Shown: positions 18,815 to 28,231, counted from the stretch's first letter. The stretch: DNA of 64,000 bases from Chryseobacterium indologenes (GCF_018362995.1 NZ_CP074372.1:1178001-1242000), one strand, 5' to 3'. The notes: generated by a model not told the origin, from the sequence alone. Numbers and translations are program-made.

Positions 18815-19354
18815 ATGAAAAAACAACTATTTTTATATCTGGCTATTTTCCTGATTTTTACTGCCTGTAAAAAAAATGACATTCAACCTGGAGATAAAGC
18901 GATCAATGAGAAAGTGAATGAGCTTTACACTCAATATGGTAAATCTAATGAAGCTTTCTATAATCAGGCAATCTCCGGGGACTTATTTTCTAAGGATTTA
19001 AAGAAGGTTTTGGAAGATGCGATAAATGCTTCAAAAGCTGATATTGAGAAGGTAAAAAACAGTGATCATCCTGATGAGAAACCCCTGATCTTTGAGGGCG
19101 CAATGTTTTCAAGTTTATACGAAGGGTATACCAGTTATAAAATACAGTCTGTTACAACGAATGATAAGACAGCAGAAGCGCTGGTAGAGTTTGAATACAA
19201 TATGGCTAGCCCCAAAGTGACATGGATGGATACCATACACCTCATCAATACTGAAAAAGGATGGAGAATAGACAATATTACTTTTGACAAAATCGGAAAT
19301 TCCAAAGATCTTAAAACGAGATTAACAGAGTTTGTTCAAAGTACACAGCAGTAG
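18815..19354 (+). CDS. Putative lipoprotein, unknown function
   Basis: A 179-residue protein with lipobox FTAC (C17) in MKKQLFLYLAIFLIFTACKK. The rest is a helix-rich domain followed by YEGYTSYKIQSVTTND, ALVEFEYN and GWRIDNITF, a strand pattern like NTF2-type or DUF3828-like secreted proteins. Divergent from the DUF421 gene. A bidirectional terminator follows the stop directly. Confidence 0.7.
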   Translation: MKKQLFLYLAIFLIFTACKKNDIQPGDKAINEKVNELYTQYGKSNEAFYNQAISGDLFSKDLKKVLEDAINASKADIEKVKNSDHPDEKPLIFEGAMFSSLYEGYTSYKIQSVTTNDKTAEALVEFEYNMASPKVTWMDTIHLINTEKGWRIDNITFDKIGNSKDLKTRLTEFVQSTQQ

Positions 19355-19387
19355 AAAAGCCGCTTATCAAGCGGCTTTATTTTTTTT
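19355..19387. terminator. Bidirectional terminator
   Basis: AAAAGCCGCTT - AT - CAAGCGGCTTT then ATTTTTTTT. It ends the plus-strand lipoprotein gene and also the minus-strand GG-leader peptide gene, whose stop overlaps the T-run. Confidence 0.85.
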
Positions 19388-19520
19388 ACGGACATTGAAC
19401 GATTGGAACATCACTGCAAATTACTTTATTTGCCCATTCGCAAAACGTACAGTATTTTTTAGGCTCTCCTCCGTACACTGACTTCAAATCTGACTTCGTC
19501 AGCTTCTTTAAATTTTTCAT
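19386..19520 (-). CDS. Double-glycine-leader Cys-rich peptide, bacteriocin-like
   Basis: A 44-residue peptide gene. The leader is MKNLKKLTKSDLKSVYGG and ends in GG at residues 17-18, the cleavage type used by C39-peptidase exporters. The predicted mature peptide of 26 residues starts EPKKYCTFCEW and contains four Cys (24, 27, 35, 43), a CxxC pair and a terminal CP. Leader and length match the bacteriocin-like GG-leader peptides widespread in Chryseobacterium, whose function is not established. No exporter or immunity gene is adjacent. The start ATG is the end of a perfect 17-bp inverted repeat. Confidence 0.75.
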   Translation of the reverse strand: MKNLKKLTKSDLKSVYGGEPKKYCTFCEWANKVICSDVPIVQCP

Positions 19521-19561
19521 ATAGTTTTAATTTTATGGTAGAGCAAAATTAAAACTATATG
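19518..19561. promoter_or_regulatory. Perfect 17-bp inverted repeat at the GG-leader peptide start
   Basis: CATATAGTTTTAATTTT (19518-19534), 10-nt loop, exact inverse at 19545-19561. The first three bases are the complement of the peptide's ATG. The right arm contains TAATTTTG (minus strand, 19544-19551), which fits the -7 element TAnnTTTG; if it is the promoter, the palindrome is a DNA operator; if the promoter is further upstream, the RNA hairpin would trap the start codon. Confidence 0.7.
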
Positions 19562-19633
19562 ATTATTCTTTATTACAACTTACTTTGATAAGTTTTCATT
19601 ATTCACACTTTCATGAATAATATGTAATAAATA

Positions 19634-20038
19634 TTATCTGCTGTGGATCTCTACGGTTACAGGCATTACGTAAGTGTAGGCAACCATATTATCAGTCAGT
19701 TTATTGCGGTCTACTTTATAATCAAGATCGCTTAATACTGTTTCGATTTCTTTGCTTACGGTTTTACAATCCCCTGTAGAGTGTACATTTACAATTTTAC
19801 CATTTTTTGCAATATCAAATTTCACTACTGAATTTACGGTTCCCTGCTTGTAATCAGGATTGGTAAGGTCAAAATTGGCTTCCAGTTTATTTCTTATATC
19901 TGTAAAAGTCTCACTCTTATTCAGCTGAATAGGCTCAATGGTATTATGATTGGTAGTTTGGGCTTTGGCAGTGTTCAAAACGGCAGCAAATCCACAAACG
20001 AAAAGTGAAGCAAACAATATTTGAATTCGATTTTTCAT
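19634..20038 (-). CDS. Exported protein with TonB-C-terminal-like fold
   Basis: A 134-residue protein with signal peptide MKNRIQILFASLFVCGFAA ending near NTAKA. The mature part VNSVVKFDIAKNGKIVNVHS followed by a helix and a final strand resembles the C-terminal domain of TonB-like energy transducers, without a TonB N-terminal anchor or proline-rich spacer. Periplasmic role unknown. A short direct repeat lies about 90 bases upstream. Confidence 0.65.
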   Translation of the reverse strand: MKNRIQILFASLFVCGFAAVLNTAKAQTTNHNTIEPIQLNKSETFTDIRNKLEANFDLTNPDYKQGTVNSVVKFDIAKNGKIVNVHSTGDCKTVSKEIETVLSDLDYKVDRNKLTDNMVAYTYVMPVTVEIHSR

Positions 20039-20119
20039 AACTAATTGGTTTTAAATATTATACTAACCTTTTTTTGTATCTCTTACCCAAAGTTATTAAA
20101 AATAATTCATATTAATTTT

Positions 20120-20147
20120 ACATTGAGTTAACATTGAGTTAACATTA
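20120..20147. promoter_or_regulatory. Direct repeat, 11-bp unit
   Basis: ACATTGAGTTA is repeated twice without a gap (20120-20130, 20131-20141) and followed by ACATTA, so equivalent bases face the same side of the DNA helix. About 90 bases upstream of the exported-protein gene; could be a response-regulator site. Confidence 0.4.
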
Positions 20148-20225
20148 AGATTTAATTAATTGATTTACAGCGCGATAAATTTTAAAAATAATTGAAAAAT
20201 TAATATTGGAATGCGATTTTAAGCA

Positions 20226-20264
20226 TAAAAAAAGGCTAAACCCTGATTAGTTTAGCCTTTTTTA
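20226..20264. terminator. Bidirectional terminator after uvrA
   Basis: AAAAAAGGCTAAAC - 9 nt - TTTAGCCTTTTTT, 21 bases past the uvrA stop on the minus strand. Confidence 0.85.
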
Positions 20265-20284
20265 TATGAATTTTTATGAAATAC

Positions 20285-23116
20285 TTATTCAAGTTCTCTC
20301 TTCAAAAACTTCCCTGTCAAACTTTTCTTAGACTTCACAATTTCTTCTGGAGTACCCTGTGCTACGATCTGTCCTCCATGCTTTCCTCCTTCTGGTCCAA
20401 CGTCGATAATATGGTCTGCTAATTTGATTACATCCATATTATGTTCGATGATAATGAACGAGTTTCCAAGTTCTACCAATTGATTGATGGCTTCCATCAG
20501 AATTTTTACATCTTCAAAGTGAAGTCCTGTAGTTGGTTCATCAAGGATATAAAGGGTGTTTCCGGTTTGTCTTTTTGCCAATTCGGTGGCTAACTTGATA
20601 CGTTGCGCTTCACCTCCTGAAAGGGTTGTCGACTGCTGTCCCAGAGTAATATATCCTAATCCGACATCCTGCAGCGTTTTTACTTTGGCAAAAATCTTAG
20701 GAATCGGCTGGAAGAAATCTACCGCTTCATCAATGGTCATATCCAGAACATCAGAGATTGATTTTCCTTTGTAACGAACTTCAAGGGTTTCTCTGTTGAA
20801 GCGTTTTCCGTTACAAGTTTCGCAATGAACGTATACATCCGGAAGGAAATTCATTTCGATCACTTTCAATCCACCACCCTGGCAGGTTTCGCATCTTCCG
20901 CCTTTTACGTTGAAAGAGAATCTTCCCGGCTTATAGCCACGGATCTTACTTTCCGGAAGCTCAGCAAAAAGGTTTCTGATATCAGTAAACATTCCTGTAT
21001 AGGTAGCAGGATTAGAACGTGGCGTTCTTCCGATAGGAGTCTGGTCAACGTCTACAATTTTATCAATATTCTCTAACCCTTCAATTTTTTTATAAGGCAA
21101 AGGTTCCTGAACTGCTCTGTAGAAGTGTTTGTTAAGAATCGGATATAATGTTCCGTTAATCAAAGAGGATTTTCCGCTTCCTGAAATTCCGGTTACTACT
21201 ACCAGTTTTCCAAGAGGGACATCAAGGGTTACATTTTTAAGGTTGTTTCCTGTAGCTCCTTTTAAAACAATATTTTTACCGCTTCCTGCTCTTCTTTCTT
21301 CAGGAATTGCAATTTTTCTTTTCCCATTGATATATTGAGCAGTGATGGTATCTGCTTTTAACAGGTCTTTTGGTTTTCCCTGCCAAAGGATTTCTCCACC
21401 GAATTTTCCGGCTCTTGGACCAATATCCAGCACCTCATCAGCTTCCAGAATCATGTCTTTGTCATGTTCTACCACCAATACAGAGTTTCCGATATCTCTA
21501 AGGTTTTTCAGGGAATGGATCAGTCTTTCGTTATCTCTCTGGTGAAGCCCAATACTAGGTTCATCAAGAATATATAGGACATTCACCAACTGAGATCCGA
21601 TCTGTGTCGCCAGACGGATTCTCTGTGATTCTCCTCCTGAAAGGGTTTTTGAACTTCTGCTCAAACTTAAATAATCCAACCCTACATCCAGCAAAAACTG
21701 AAGTCTGGTTTCAATTTCTTTTAAGATCTCATGAGCAATAATTTTATTTTTTTCCGAGAATTTATCTCTAACATCAGCTAACCAGTCTTTTAAGTCTGAT
21801 AAGCTTAAACCATTGATCTCAGCAATATTTTTACCGTCAATTTTAAAACTTAAGCTTGAAGGCTGAAGACGTGTTCCATGACATTCCGGGCAGGTTTCTT
21901 CTGTTGTGAAGTGTCTTTCCAGCAAAATAGCTTCGTAAGATTCTCTTTCCTCAATAATTTCTTCCATGAAAGCAATCAGACCATCAAAACCAATTTTTAT
22001 TTTCTTGGTAATTCCTGCATATTTCAGGTCTTTATTGAATTCTTTATGGCATCCGTTGTAGATATAATCCAATGCTTCTTCAGGAATATCCTGCAAAGGC
22101 GTTGTTAATCCCAGTCCGAAAATCTCAAGAATATTTTTGATTTGGGAAAGAATCCATTTATTGGACTTGATATCTTCCAATGGTAGTAATCCTCCCTGAT
22201 TGATTGACAATTTAGGATTGTCTATGAAATAATCGGTATTGATATTTTTGATGGTTCCCAATCCTTTACAGTTCGGGCAGCTTCCTTTCGGAGAGTTGAA
22301 TGAGAAAGTATTCGGTTCCGGCAGTGCCAGAGAATGACCTGTTTCTGCATCCATCAGGTTTTTGGAAAAATATTCAATGTCTTTACTTCCCAACTTCTGA
22401 ATTCCGATAATTCCTTCTCCCATTTCCATCGCAGTACGCAATGATTTTTCCATTCTGCCTTCTGAAGCATTCTCCCCGATAATCCAACGGTCGATAACGA
22501 TGTCAATATCGTGGGTTTTATAACGGTCAAGTTTTAAATCATATTCAATATCCTGCAATTCGCCATCAATTCTTGCCTGTCCGTAGCCTTTTTTAGCCAT
22601 CTGTACAAAGAGTTCATGATAATGCCCTTTTCTTGAACGCACGACTGGCGCCAAAAGCATTATTTTCTCTTTTTTATAGTTTTCTTTGATGGTTTCAAGG
22701 ATCTGATCTTCGGTATAGCTCACCAACTTTTGTCCGGTAGACAAAGAGTATGCATCCGAAACTCTTGCATATAAAAGACGAAGAAAATCGTAAAGTTCCG
22801 TTACAGTTCCTACAGTAGAACGCGGGTTTTTATTGGTTGTTTTCTGCTCGATAGCAATTACCGGAGAAAGTCCTTCAATTTTATCTACATCAGGACGCTC
22901 CAATCCACCTAAAAACTGACGTGCATAGGCTGAGAATGTTTCGATATAACGACGCTGGCCTTCTGCAAAAATGGTATCAAAAGCCAATGAAGATTTTCCA
23001 CTTCCGGAAAGGCCGGTAATAACGACCAATTCGTTGCGTGGAATTTTAACATTAATATTTTTAAGGTTGTGTTCACGTGCTCCGTAAACTTCTATATATT
23101 CTGTTGATTTGCTCAT
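20285..23116 (-). CDS. uvrA: Excinuclease ABC subunit A
   Basis: Damage-recognition ATPase of nucleotide excision repair, 943 residues. Two ABC ATPase modules: Walker [13 protein letters not shown] near 34-45 and [13 protein letters not shown] near 660, and two signature motifs LSGGESQR and LSGGEAQR. Three zinc modules are visible as [16 protein letters not shown] and CETCQGGG...CETCNGKRF. Length equals the family norm. TATTTTTG at 23152-23159 (minus strand) is a probable -7 element. The terminator at 20226-20264 follows. Confidence 0.98.
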   Translation of the reverse strand: MSKSTEYIEVYGAREHNLKNINVKIPRNELVVITGLSGSGKSSLAFDTIFAEGQRRYIETFSAYARQFLGGLERPDVDKIEGLSPVIAIEQKTTNKNPRSTVGTVTELYDFLRLLYARVSDAYSLSTGQKLVSYTEDQILETIKENYKKEKIMLLAPVVRSRKGHYHELFVQMAKKGYGQARIDGELQDIEYDLKLDRYKTHDIDIVIDRWIIGENASEGRMEKSLRTAMEMGEGIIGIQKLGSKDIEYFSKNLMDAETGHSLALPEPNTFSFNSPKGSCPNCKGLGTIKNINTDYFIDNPKLSINQGGLLPLEDIKSNKWILSQIKNILEIFGLGLTTPLQDIPEEALDYIYNGCHKEFNKDLKYAGITKKIKIGFDGLIAFMEEIIEERESYEAILLERHFTTEETCPECHGTRLQPSSLSFKIDGKNIAEINGLSLSDLKDWLADVRDKFSEKNKIIAHEILKEIETRLQFLLDVGLDYLSLSRSSKTLSGGESQRIRLATQIGSQLVNVLYILDEPSIGLHQRDNERLIHSLKNLRDIGNSVLVVEHDKDMILEADEVLDIGPRAGKFGGEILWQGKPKDLLKADTITAQYINGKRKIAIPEERRAGSGKNIVLKGATGNNLKNVTLDVPLGKLVVVTGISGSGKSSLINGTLYPILNKHFYRAVQEPLPYKKIEGLENIDKIVDVDQTPIGRTPRSNPATYTGMFTDIRNLFAELPESKIRGYKPGRFSFNVKGGRCETCQGGGLKVIEMNFLPDVYVHCETCNGKRFNRETLEVRYKGKSISDVLDMTIDEAVDFFQPIPKIFAKVKTLQDVGLGYITLGQQSTTLSGGEAQRIKLATELAKRQTGNTLYILDEPTTGLHFEDVKILMEAINQLVELGNSFIIIEHNMDVIKLADHIIDVGPEGGKHGGQIVAQGTPEEIVKSKKSLTGKFLKRELE

Positions 23117-23290
23117 AATTCGGAGTGACTTTGCCTGAAAATCACAACGTGCAAAAATACGAAATTTTATAGACTTTTTTTGAATATTAGAACGATAAAA
23201 GTTTTATAAAAAATTCCTAGGTTTTGTTAATAGATTGGATCTTACTTTATTGAATTTTGCTGAATGATTCCATACGTTCTGAATATTATG

Positions 23291-23355
23291 TTTCGGCTAA
23301 AGCCAATCGAAAACCTCATTTAATAAAAAAACGGGCTAAAGCCCGTTCCTATTGA
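23291..23355. repeat. Dispersed GGCTAAAGCC palindrome pair, copy 1
   Basis: TTTCGGCTAAAGCC, about 25 bases of spacer, then GGGCTAAAGCCCGTTCCTATTG. The same arrangement is found at 28031-28095. Both lie in gene-free gaps (here between uvrA and tssF). Confidence 0.8.
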
Positions 23356-23363
23356 TATCATTC

Positions 23364-23388
23364 AAAATGCCATATTAATCGGCATTTA
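23364..23388 (-). terminator. Short terminator-like hairpin after tssF
   Basis: On the minus strand AAATGCC - loop - GGCATTT then TG, about 35 bases past the tssF stop. Weak stem. Confidence 0.45.
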
Positions 23389-23421
23389 TATTTTAAACTG
23401 ATTTTAATTTTCTTTAAAGAT

Positions 23422-25305
23422 TTACATGTCCTGGAAATCGACATCTTCATTGTTTATTCTTACCACATATTCAATCCCGTCAATGGCTTTGGCTATGATC
23501 TGATTTCTGATAATATTGGCCATGTTTTCCCAATAGGCCCTTCCATAGAAAGAATAGTTCTGCGGAATAATTTCTACCTCAACGGTTCTTACAAAACCTT
23601 CTTTGGGCTTGTTGCTGATCATGGTTCCTCTTCTTACCCTTACTTCTCTTACCTCATCTTTCAGAATCATACGGCAAAAGTTTTTGACATCTTCTAAAGA
23701 AATTATTTTATCTCTTGTCGTAAGTGCATATTTATAAGCCTGAATACTGTCTGTTCCTTTCTGTTCTTCAGCACCACCCAATGTTTCGGTAAGCAATACA
23801 ACTGTCTGCGACTTCAACTGATTGGATAGTTCGGTTCCCGGACGCATATGATTGGCCAGAGTACAATGGGTAACCCAGAAAGAGGCGTAGGTATGATCGG
23901 TCTTTTCTACCGGTTCCATGATGACATAATTCAGTTCCTGTCTGATATTCCTTTTGGCATTGTTTACTTTCTGCACCATGGTCTTCATTTTATCGGACAT
24001 TTCACTGAGAACTCCTTTTACGTTATCTCTGTTCAAAAGGGAAAATGCTGCAATTTCGTCTCTTGTCAATTCAAGAACATTGGCAATCATGTCAACGGCA
24101 TTTCTGCTTGTGAAGCGTTCCATTCCTCCTTTTCTTACAGTATATAAGCCTTTCTTAAGATCATCGGCCGGTGTAAAAGGGATTTCTGTGTACTTTCTTC
24201 CGTCACCGTCCTGTACTTCGTCTACATAAAGAAAATGTTCTCCTTCATCTGTTACCAGAGGAATATTATTTCCCATAATATCAAGACTATATTCTGTTTT
24301 TTTCCAGCCTCTGTTGTAGATCGGGAAAGCATTCAGCACAAACGAGAAGTTATCCAGGATTTCGGCGGAAAACTGTGGTGGGAATTCAAAGGTAAGCCAT
24401 AAGAAAGTTTTATTATCCAGGAACTTTGTAATTTCTTCTTTTCCTGCCAGGAAATCAAGATTTTGAGGAAGTTGTCCTGGTTCTGAGAACAGGCTTTGAG
24501 AAATTCCAGTGACTTCAATAAATTTATGGCGATAAATGCTTTTAATATCATTAATCACCTTATTTCTGATGGACTGTTCTTTGAACATCTGCTCGTAGCC
24601 ATCAGTATGATTTTCTGTAAGATAGCTTAGTCCTTCTCTTACAAATAAAGGATTTCCATTGCTGGACACCGAAATGTACGGTAATAGTTTATAGACAAAA
24701 TCAAGGTGTTCAAAAGCAGGATTGGAGCAAAATATACTCAGGTATTTAGGAAAGTTTTCACTTATATATTTGCTTACATCTACTCCTATTGTAATTTTTC
24801 TGTAATCTTCAGGTCTTCCCTGAAATCTTGCAATAGGAATTTTATTAAACCGGTCATCTATGCTGTAGCAGGTATTTCCTACAAACATTACAGAGGTGTG
24901 AACTTTATTGATTCTTACGTTTCCTACCGGTGTAAAAGGGATATTCAGCTGCTTATCGGATTCTGACTTTACTGTGGAAGTCATCTGTTTACGGAAGAAA
25001 AACTCCGTGTGTTCCAATAAAACCTCTGAAGAATCATAAGGCTGTGTAAAAGCTACGGAATGCGCCGGGATAGGATGTGTATAAATAGACGGTGTAAGAA
25101 GTTTTGCCAGTTTTTCCAATATACGGGCATTTACCGTCTGTATTTCATTATTCGCTTTAAAAACTTCTGTACTGAACGCATCTATCAACAGTTTTACAAA
25201 TGGATCTAAAGACTGCGGGCTTCTTAATCCCCATACTTTAGTTGCATTCTGAAGCATCCTTGCTTTTACAGATTCTTTGGAATAAATATTCTGATCTAAA
25301 TTCAT
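23422..25305 (-). CDS. tssF: Type VI secretion baseplate subunit TssF
   Basis: A 627-residue wedge subunit of the contractile injection baseplate. The N-terminus (VKLLIDAFSTEVFKANNEI then ARILEKLAKLLTP) is the TssF/VasA helical start, followed by a long beta-rich body with no signal peptide. In Bacteroidota (T6SSiii) TssF works with TssE, TssG and TssK in the cytoplasm. It lies 24 bases after tssE. No tssB, tssC, tssD, tssG, tssH, tssI or tssK is present in the window, so these two are separated from the rest of the machine. Confidence 0.85.
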   Translation of the reverse strand: MNLDQNIYSKESVKARMLQNATKVWGLRSPQSLDPFVKLLIDAFSTEVFKANNEIQTVNARILEKLAKLLTPSIYTHPIPAHSVAFTQPYDSSEVLLEHTEFFFRKQMTSTVKSESDKQLNIPFTPVGNVRINKVHTSVMFVGNTCYSIDDRFNKIPIARFQGRPEDYRKITIGVDVSKYISENFPKYLSIFCSNPAFEHLDFVYKLLPYISVSSNGNPLFVREGLSYLTENHTDGYEQMFKEQSIRNKVINDIKSIYRHKFIEVTGISQSLFSEPGQLPQNLDFLAGKEEITKFLDNKTFLWLTFEFPPQFSAEILDNFSFVLNAFPIYNRGWKKTEYSLDIMGNNIPLVTDEGEHFLYVDEVQDGDGRKYTEIPFTPADDLKKGLYTVRKGGMERFTSRNAVDMIANVLELTRDEIAAFSLLNRDNVKGVLSEMSDKMKTMVQKVNNAKRNIRQELNYVIMEPVEKTDHTYASFWVTHCTLANHMRPGTELSNQLKSQTVVLLTETLGGAEEQKGTDSIQAYKYALTTRDKIISLEDVKNFCRMILKDEVREVRVRRGTMISNKPKEGFVRTVEVEIIPQNYSFYGRAYWENMANIIRNQIIAKAIDGIEYVVRINNEDVDFQDM

Positions 25306-25329
25306 AATTTTCTTTCGCTGTTAAAAATA

Positions 25330-25770
25330 TTAATCAATAGACATCGGGCTTAGAAACAATTCTGTTGAAAAACTGAAACGTTCTCCTGTTTCTTCCATTT
25401 TTGCATTGATGGCAATTCTTACTTTCTTTTTAATTTCGGTGTGTTCTTTAGTATCGTAGCTGTGCTCTACAAATTGTATATGGGCATCGATCTGCGGGTT
25501 TACAATTCTTGGTTCGTATTCCTGGATTTGTCTTCTCAGGCTTTTAACAAAAACGTTTTCCCAGATGGCACTTGTTACTCCGTTATCAAATTCAAGGTTC
25601 CAAACATCGTTTCCATAGTTTTCATCATATCTGTTCTCCCCTTTTTTGGTGGTGATCAACAGCATAATATTGTGAGCAATACTTTCCCCCATATCGCAGG
25701 TATCGATACTTCCGCCTTCAGTCATTAAAGTAGACGGTACGAAAGGCATTCTGTAATTTGGTGTATCCAT
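25330..25770 (-). CDS. tssE: Type VI secretion baseplate protein TssE (gp25-like)
   Basis: A 146-residue gp25/GPW-type lysozyme-like baseplate protein. The pattern SIAHNIMLLITTKKGENRYDENYGNDVWNLEFDN shows the family core (I-x-x-L-x-T-x-x-GER and G-x-x-L-x-F), where Glu/Arg of GENR hold the sheath-initiator contact. Translationally close to tssF (24-base gap). No T6SS gene follows or precedes the pair on this strand. Confidence 0.85.
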   Translation of the reverse strand: MDTPNYRMPFVPSTLMTEGGSIDTCDMGESIAHNIMLLITTKKGENRYDENYGNDVWNLEFDNGVTSAIWENVFVKSLRRQIQEYEPRIVNPQIDAHIQFVEHSYDTKEHTEIKKKVRIAINAKMEETGERFSFSTELFLSPMSID

Positions 25771-25870
25771 AACTTATAGTTTTTACTTCATGGTCCGCTT
25801 ATTTAAAAACGGAATACCAAAATACGCATTTTCACCAAATAATTGTTACAATACCTTAAAATATTATTCA

Positions 25871-25904
25871 AAAAGAAGGGCCTTCAAACTGAATTGAAAG
25901 CCCT
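25871..25904 (-). terminator. Terminator of the amino-acid permease gene
   Basis: On the minus strand GGGCTTTCAA - TTCAGT - TTGAAGGCCC then TTCTTTTT, 26 bases past the permease stop. Confidence 0.75.
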
Positions 25905-25929
25905 GAATCTTTTATATCTTTTATTTTAT

Positions 25930-27348
25930 TTAAGCATCTGCCTTTTTTCGGTTGATAAAATAATATACCGGAAGTCCCAGCAATACCAATACAAAGCCCG
26001 GCCATGTGTACTGCTGTTTGTAAATTAACAGTAAAATACAGAAACACGTTCCTATGAGAAGGTAAATAACAGGGGTTACCGGATAAAGCCATGTCTTGTA
26101 AGGTCTTTCCAGTTCCGGCTGTTTCATTCTTAAATAAATAACTCCAAAAACCGTAATCATATAGAACAGAACAATCACGAAAGAAATCATATCCAATAAA
26201 TTCCCGTACTGTCCACTCAGACACAAAATAGAAGCCCAAACTCCCTGCATCCATAAAGCATTTTCAGGAACTTCATTTTTATTGTTTTTAACTGCCGACT
26301 TGAAGAACATTCCGTCTTTTGCCATGGTCTGGAAAACTCTCGCTCCAGCCAGAATTAATCCGTTATTACATCCAAATGTAGAGATCATAACCAATAAAGC
26401 AATGATGATAGTTCCTGCACTTCCAAAAATATTCTGAGACGCAGCTACCGCTACTCTGTCATTGGCTGCAAATGCAATCCCGTCTCTGTCCAGAGCATTT
26501 AAGTATACATAGTTTACTGCTATATAAAGAATCATTACAGCAGAAGTACCGTAAATCATCGATTTTACTACATTTTTTTTAGGATTTTCAATTTCACCGG
26601 AAACAAAGGTTACACTTTCCCATGCAACAGAACTGAAAACAGAACCTACCATGGCAGCAGCAATTCCACCCAGCAAAGTCATTCCGCCAATCGGTTCCCA
26701 GCCTTCTTTAAGGAAATTGCCACTCAAATCTTTTTTAAGATTATTAAAAGAGTCTGTTCCCCAGCTGAAGTTTTCTGATAAATGAGAAATATCTACCAAT
26801 ATAAATCCGGCTGCTATTAAGCCTAATAATGCAATGATTTTAGAACCCGTGAAGATATTCTGAAGGATTTTACCACTCTCTACCCCTCTTGTATTGATAT
26901 AAGTAAGCAAAACAATAACGGCAATCGCCAGAATCTGTATCCAGGTGATCTTAAACTCACCACTTTGAAAAATTGGAGCAGCATCGTTCAGTGAAGGGAT
27001 CAGATAGGCCGTAAATTTACCAAAAGCCATCGCTACTGCAGCAATTGTTCCGGTTTGTATTACAGTGAACAATCCCCAGCCATAAAGGAATCCCATCCTT
27101 TTACCGAAAATTTCTTTCAGATAGGTATATTGTCCGCCGGCTTTCGGAAACAGTGCAGAGAGCTCTCCATAGCTTATTGCTGCTGCTACAGTCATTATCC
27201 CTGTAATAACCCACACCACAATCAGCCAAAAACCTGATCCCAGGTTTCGCGTCATATCAGCACTTACAATAAAGATCCCGCTTCCGATCATAGAACCCAT
27301 TACCAGCATGATGGCGTCCCATAGTTTCAGTTTTTTTTGCATAGTCAA
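25930..27348 (-). CDS. APC-family amino-acid permease
   Basis: A 472-residue inner membrane transporter with twelve hydrophobic helices. The first helix carries MGSMIGSGIFIVSAD, the unwound GSG segment that binds the amino-acid backbone, and the charged loop SGEIENPKKNVVKS is typical. Likely a LAT/YfnA-like exchanger or symporter; substrate unknown. TATATTTG lies at 27359-27366 as a -7 element close to the start. Confidence 0.9.
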   Translation of the reverse strand: MTMQKKLKLWDAIMLVMGSMIGSGIFIVSADMTRNLGSGFWLIVVWVITGIMTVAAAISYGELSALFPKAGGQYTYLKEIFGKRMGFLYGWGLFTVIQTGTIAAVAMAFGKFTAYLIPSLNDAAPIFQSGEFKITWIQILAIAVIVLLTYINTRGVESGKILQNIFTGSKIIALLGLIAAGFILVDISHLSENFSWGTDSFNNLKKDLSGNFLKEGWEPIGGMTLLGGIAAAMVGSVFSSVAWESVTFVSGEIENPKKNVVKSMIYGTSAVMILYIAVNYVYLNALDRDGIAFAANDRVAVAASQNIFGSAGTIIIALLVMISTFGCNNGLILAGARVFQTMAKDGMFFKSAVKNNKNEVPENALWMQGVWASILCLSGQYGNLLDMISFVIVLFYMITVFGVIYLRMKQPELERPYKTWLYPVTPVIYLLIGTCFCILLLIYKQQYTWPGFVLVLLGLPVYYFINRKKADA

Positions 27349-27484
27349 GTATAGGGGTCAAATATAATCAAATCTCTCTTTGATTTTGAATTTTATTGAA
27401 AAATCCTTGAAACAGCTGTTTTTTATCATTTTTAAATCGGTTATGATTCGATATTAATTAGTATTTTTGGGAAAAATATTAAAC

Positions 27485-27982
27485 ATGAAATTTAAATCAA
27501 TATTATTGGGTGCAGGTTTAGTGGCTTCTTCATTAGCGTTTGCTCAATCTGGTCCACCGGAGGGAAAAGCTTTAGTAGGTGATACTTATGGAGGTCAGGT
27601 AACCTCATCCGCTGAATCTAAAGCGATCACAGTAGATAAATTGAATAAACAGCTTAAAAAAGACAACAAAAAAGTTGAAAATGTAGCTGTTAAAGGAAAA
27701 GTAACTGATGTTTGCGATAAAAAAGGATGCTGGCTTACCATTCAGACTGAGGATAATTCTAAGTTTTTTGTAAAAATGAAAGACTATGCCTTCTTTGTTC
27801 CTACAGCTTTAAAGGGTAAAAACGTGGTATTGGAAGGTAACGCAGAAAGAAAAGTAACTTCTGTAAATGAGCAGAAACATTATGCGGAAGATGCCAAGAA
27901 GCCACAGGCAGAAATTGATGCGATTACACAGCCTAAAGAAGAAATCAGATTTGTAGCAAACGGAATAAAAGTGGTTAACTAA
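27485..27982 (+). CDS. DUF4920 exported protein
   Basis: A 165-residue protein from the ATG at 27485 (an in-frame TTG six codons earlier lies inside the promoter). Signal peptide MKFKSILLGAGLVASSLAFA; the mature part has an OB-fold-like pattern VKGKVTDVCDKKGCWLTI and ...NVVLEGNAERK typical of DUF4920. The CxxxGCW motif may bind metal or form a disulfide. The -7 element TATTTTTG is at 27462-27469. Periplasmic; function unknown. Confidence 0.82.
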   Translation: MKFKSILLGAGLVASSLAFAQSGPPEGKALVGDTYGGQVTSSAESKAITVDKLNKQLKKDNKKVENVAVKGKVTDVCDKKGCWLTIQTEDNSKFFVKMKDYAFFVPTALKGKNVVLEGNAERKVTSVNEQKHYAEDAKKPQAEIDAITQPKEEIRFVANGIKVVN

Positions 27983-28030
27983 GCTTTAATTATTGAATAA
28001 AATCTAAATTTTATATTTCCAAGATTAGGT

Positions 28031-28095
28031 TTTGGCTAAAGCCAGATGAGTATTTATTAGAGTGATAATGGGCTAAAGCCCATTCCTATTGGTAC
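28031..28095. repeat. Dispersed GGCTAAAGCC palindrome pair, copy 2
   Basis: TTTGGCTAAAGCC, spacer, then GGGCTAAAGCCCATTCCTATTG; matches copy 1 at 23291-23355 in both words, order and spacing. Confidence 0.8.
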
Positions 28096-28149
28096 TAAAT
28101 TATTTTATGTTCAATTTAATACTAATCTATTACAAGAAATAAGTATAAA

Positions 28150-28190
28150 AAAATAAAGCCGATGTTTTTTTAATCATCGGCTTTATTTTT
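28150..28190. terminator. Bidirectional terminator
   Basis: AAATAAAGCCGATG - 11 nt - CATCGGCTTTATTTTT. Lies between the convergent DUF4920 gene (+) and M14 peptidase gene (-). Confidence 0.85.
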
Positions 28191-28231
28191 GGAGTCATTT
28201 TAATTTATAAAAAATGTTGGATTTATTGTAA

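Noticed and set aside
24333..24551. 72-codon minus-strand frame inside tssF
   Set aside because: Out-of-frame overlap with the conserved tssF coding sequence.
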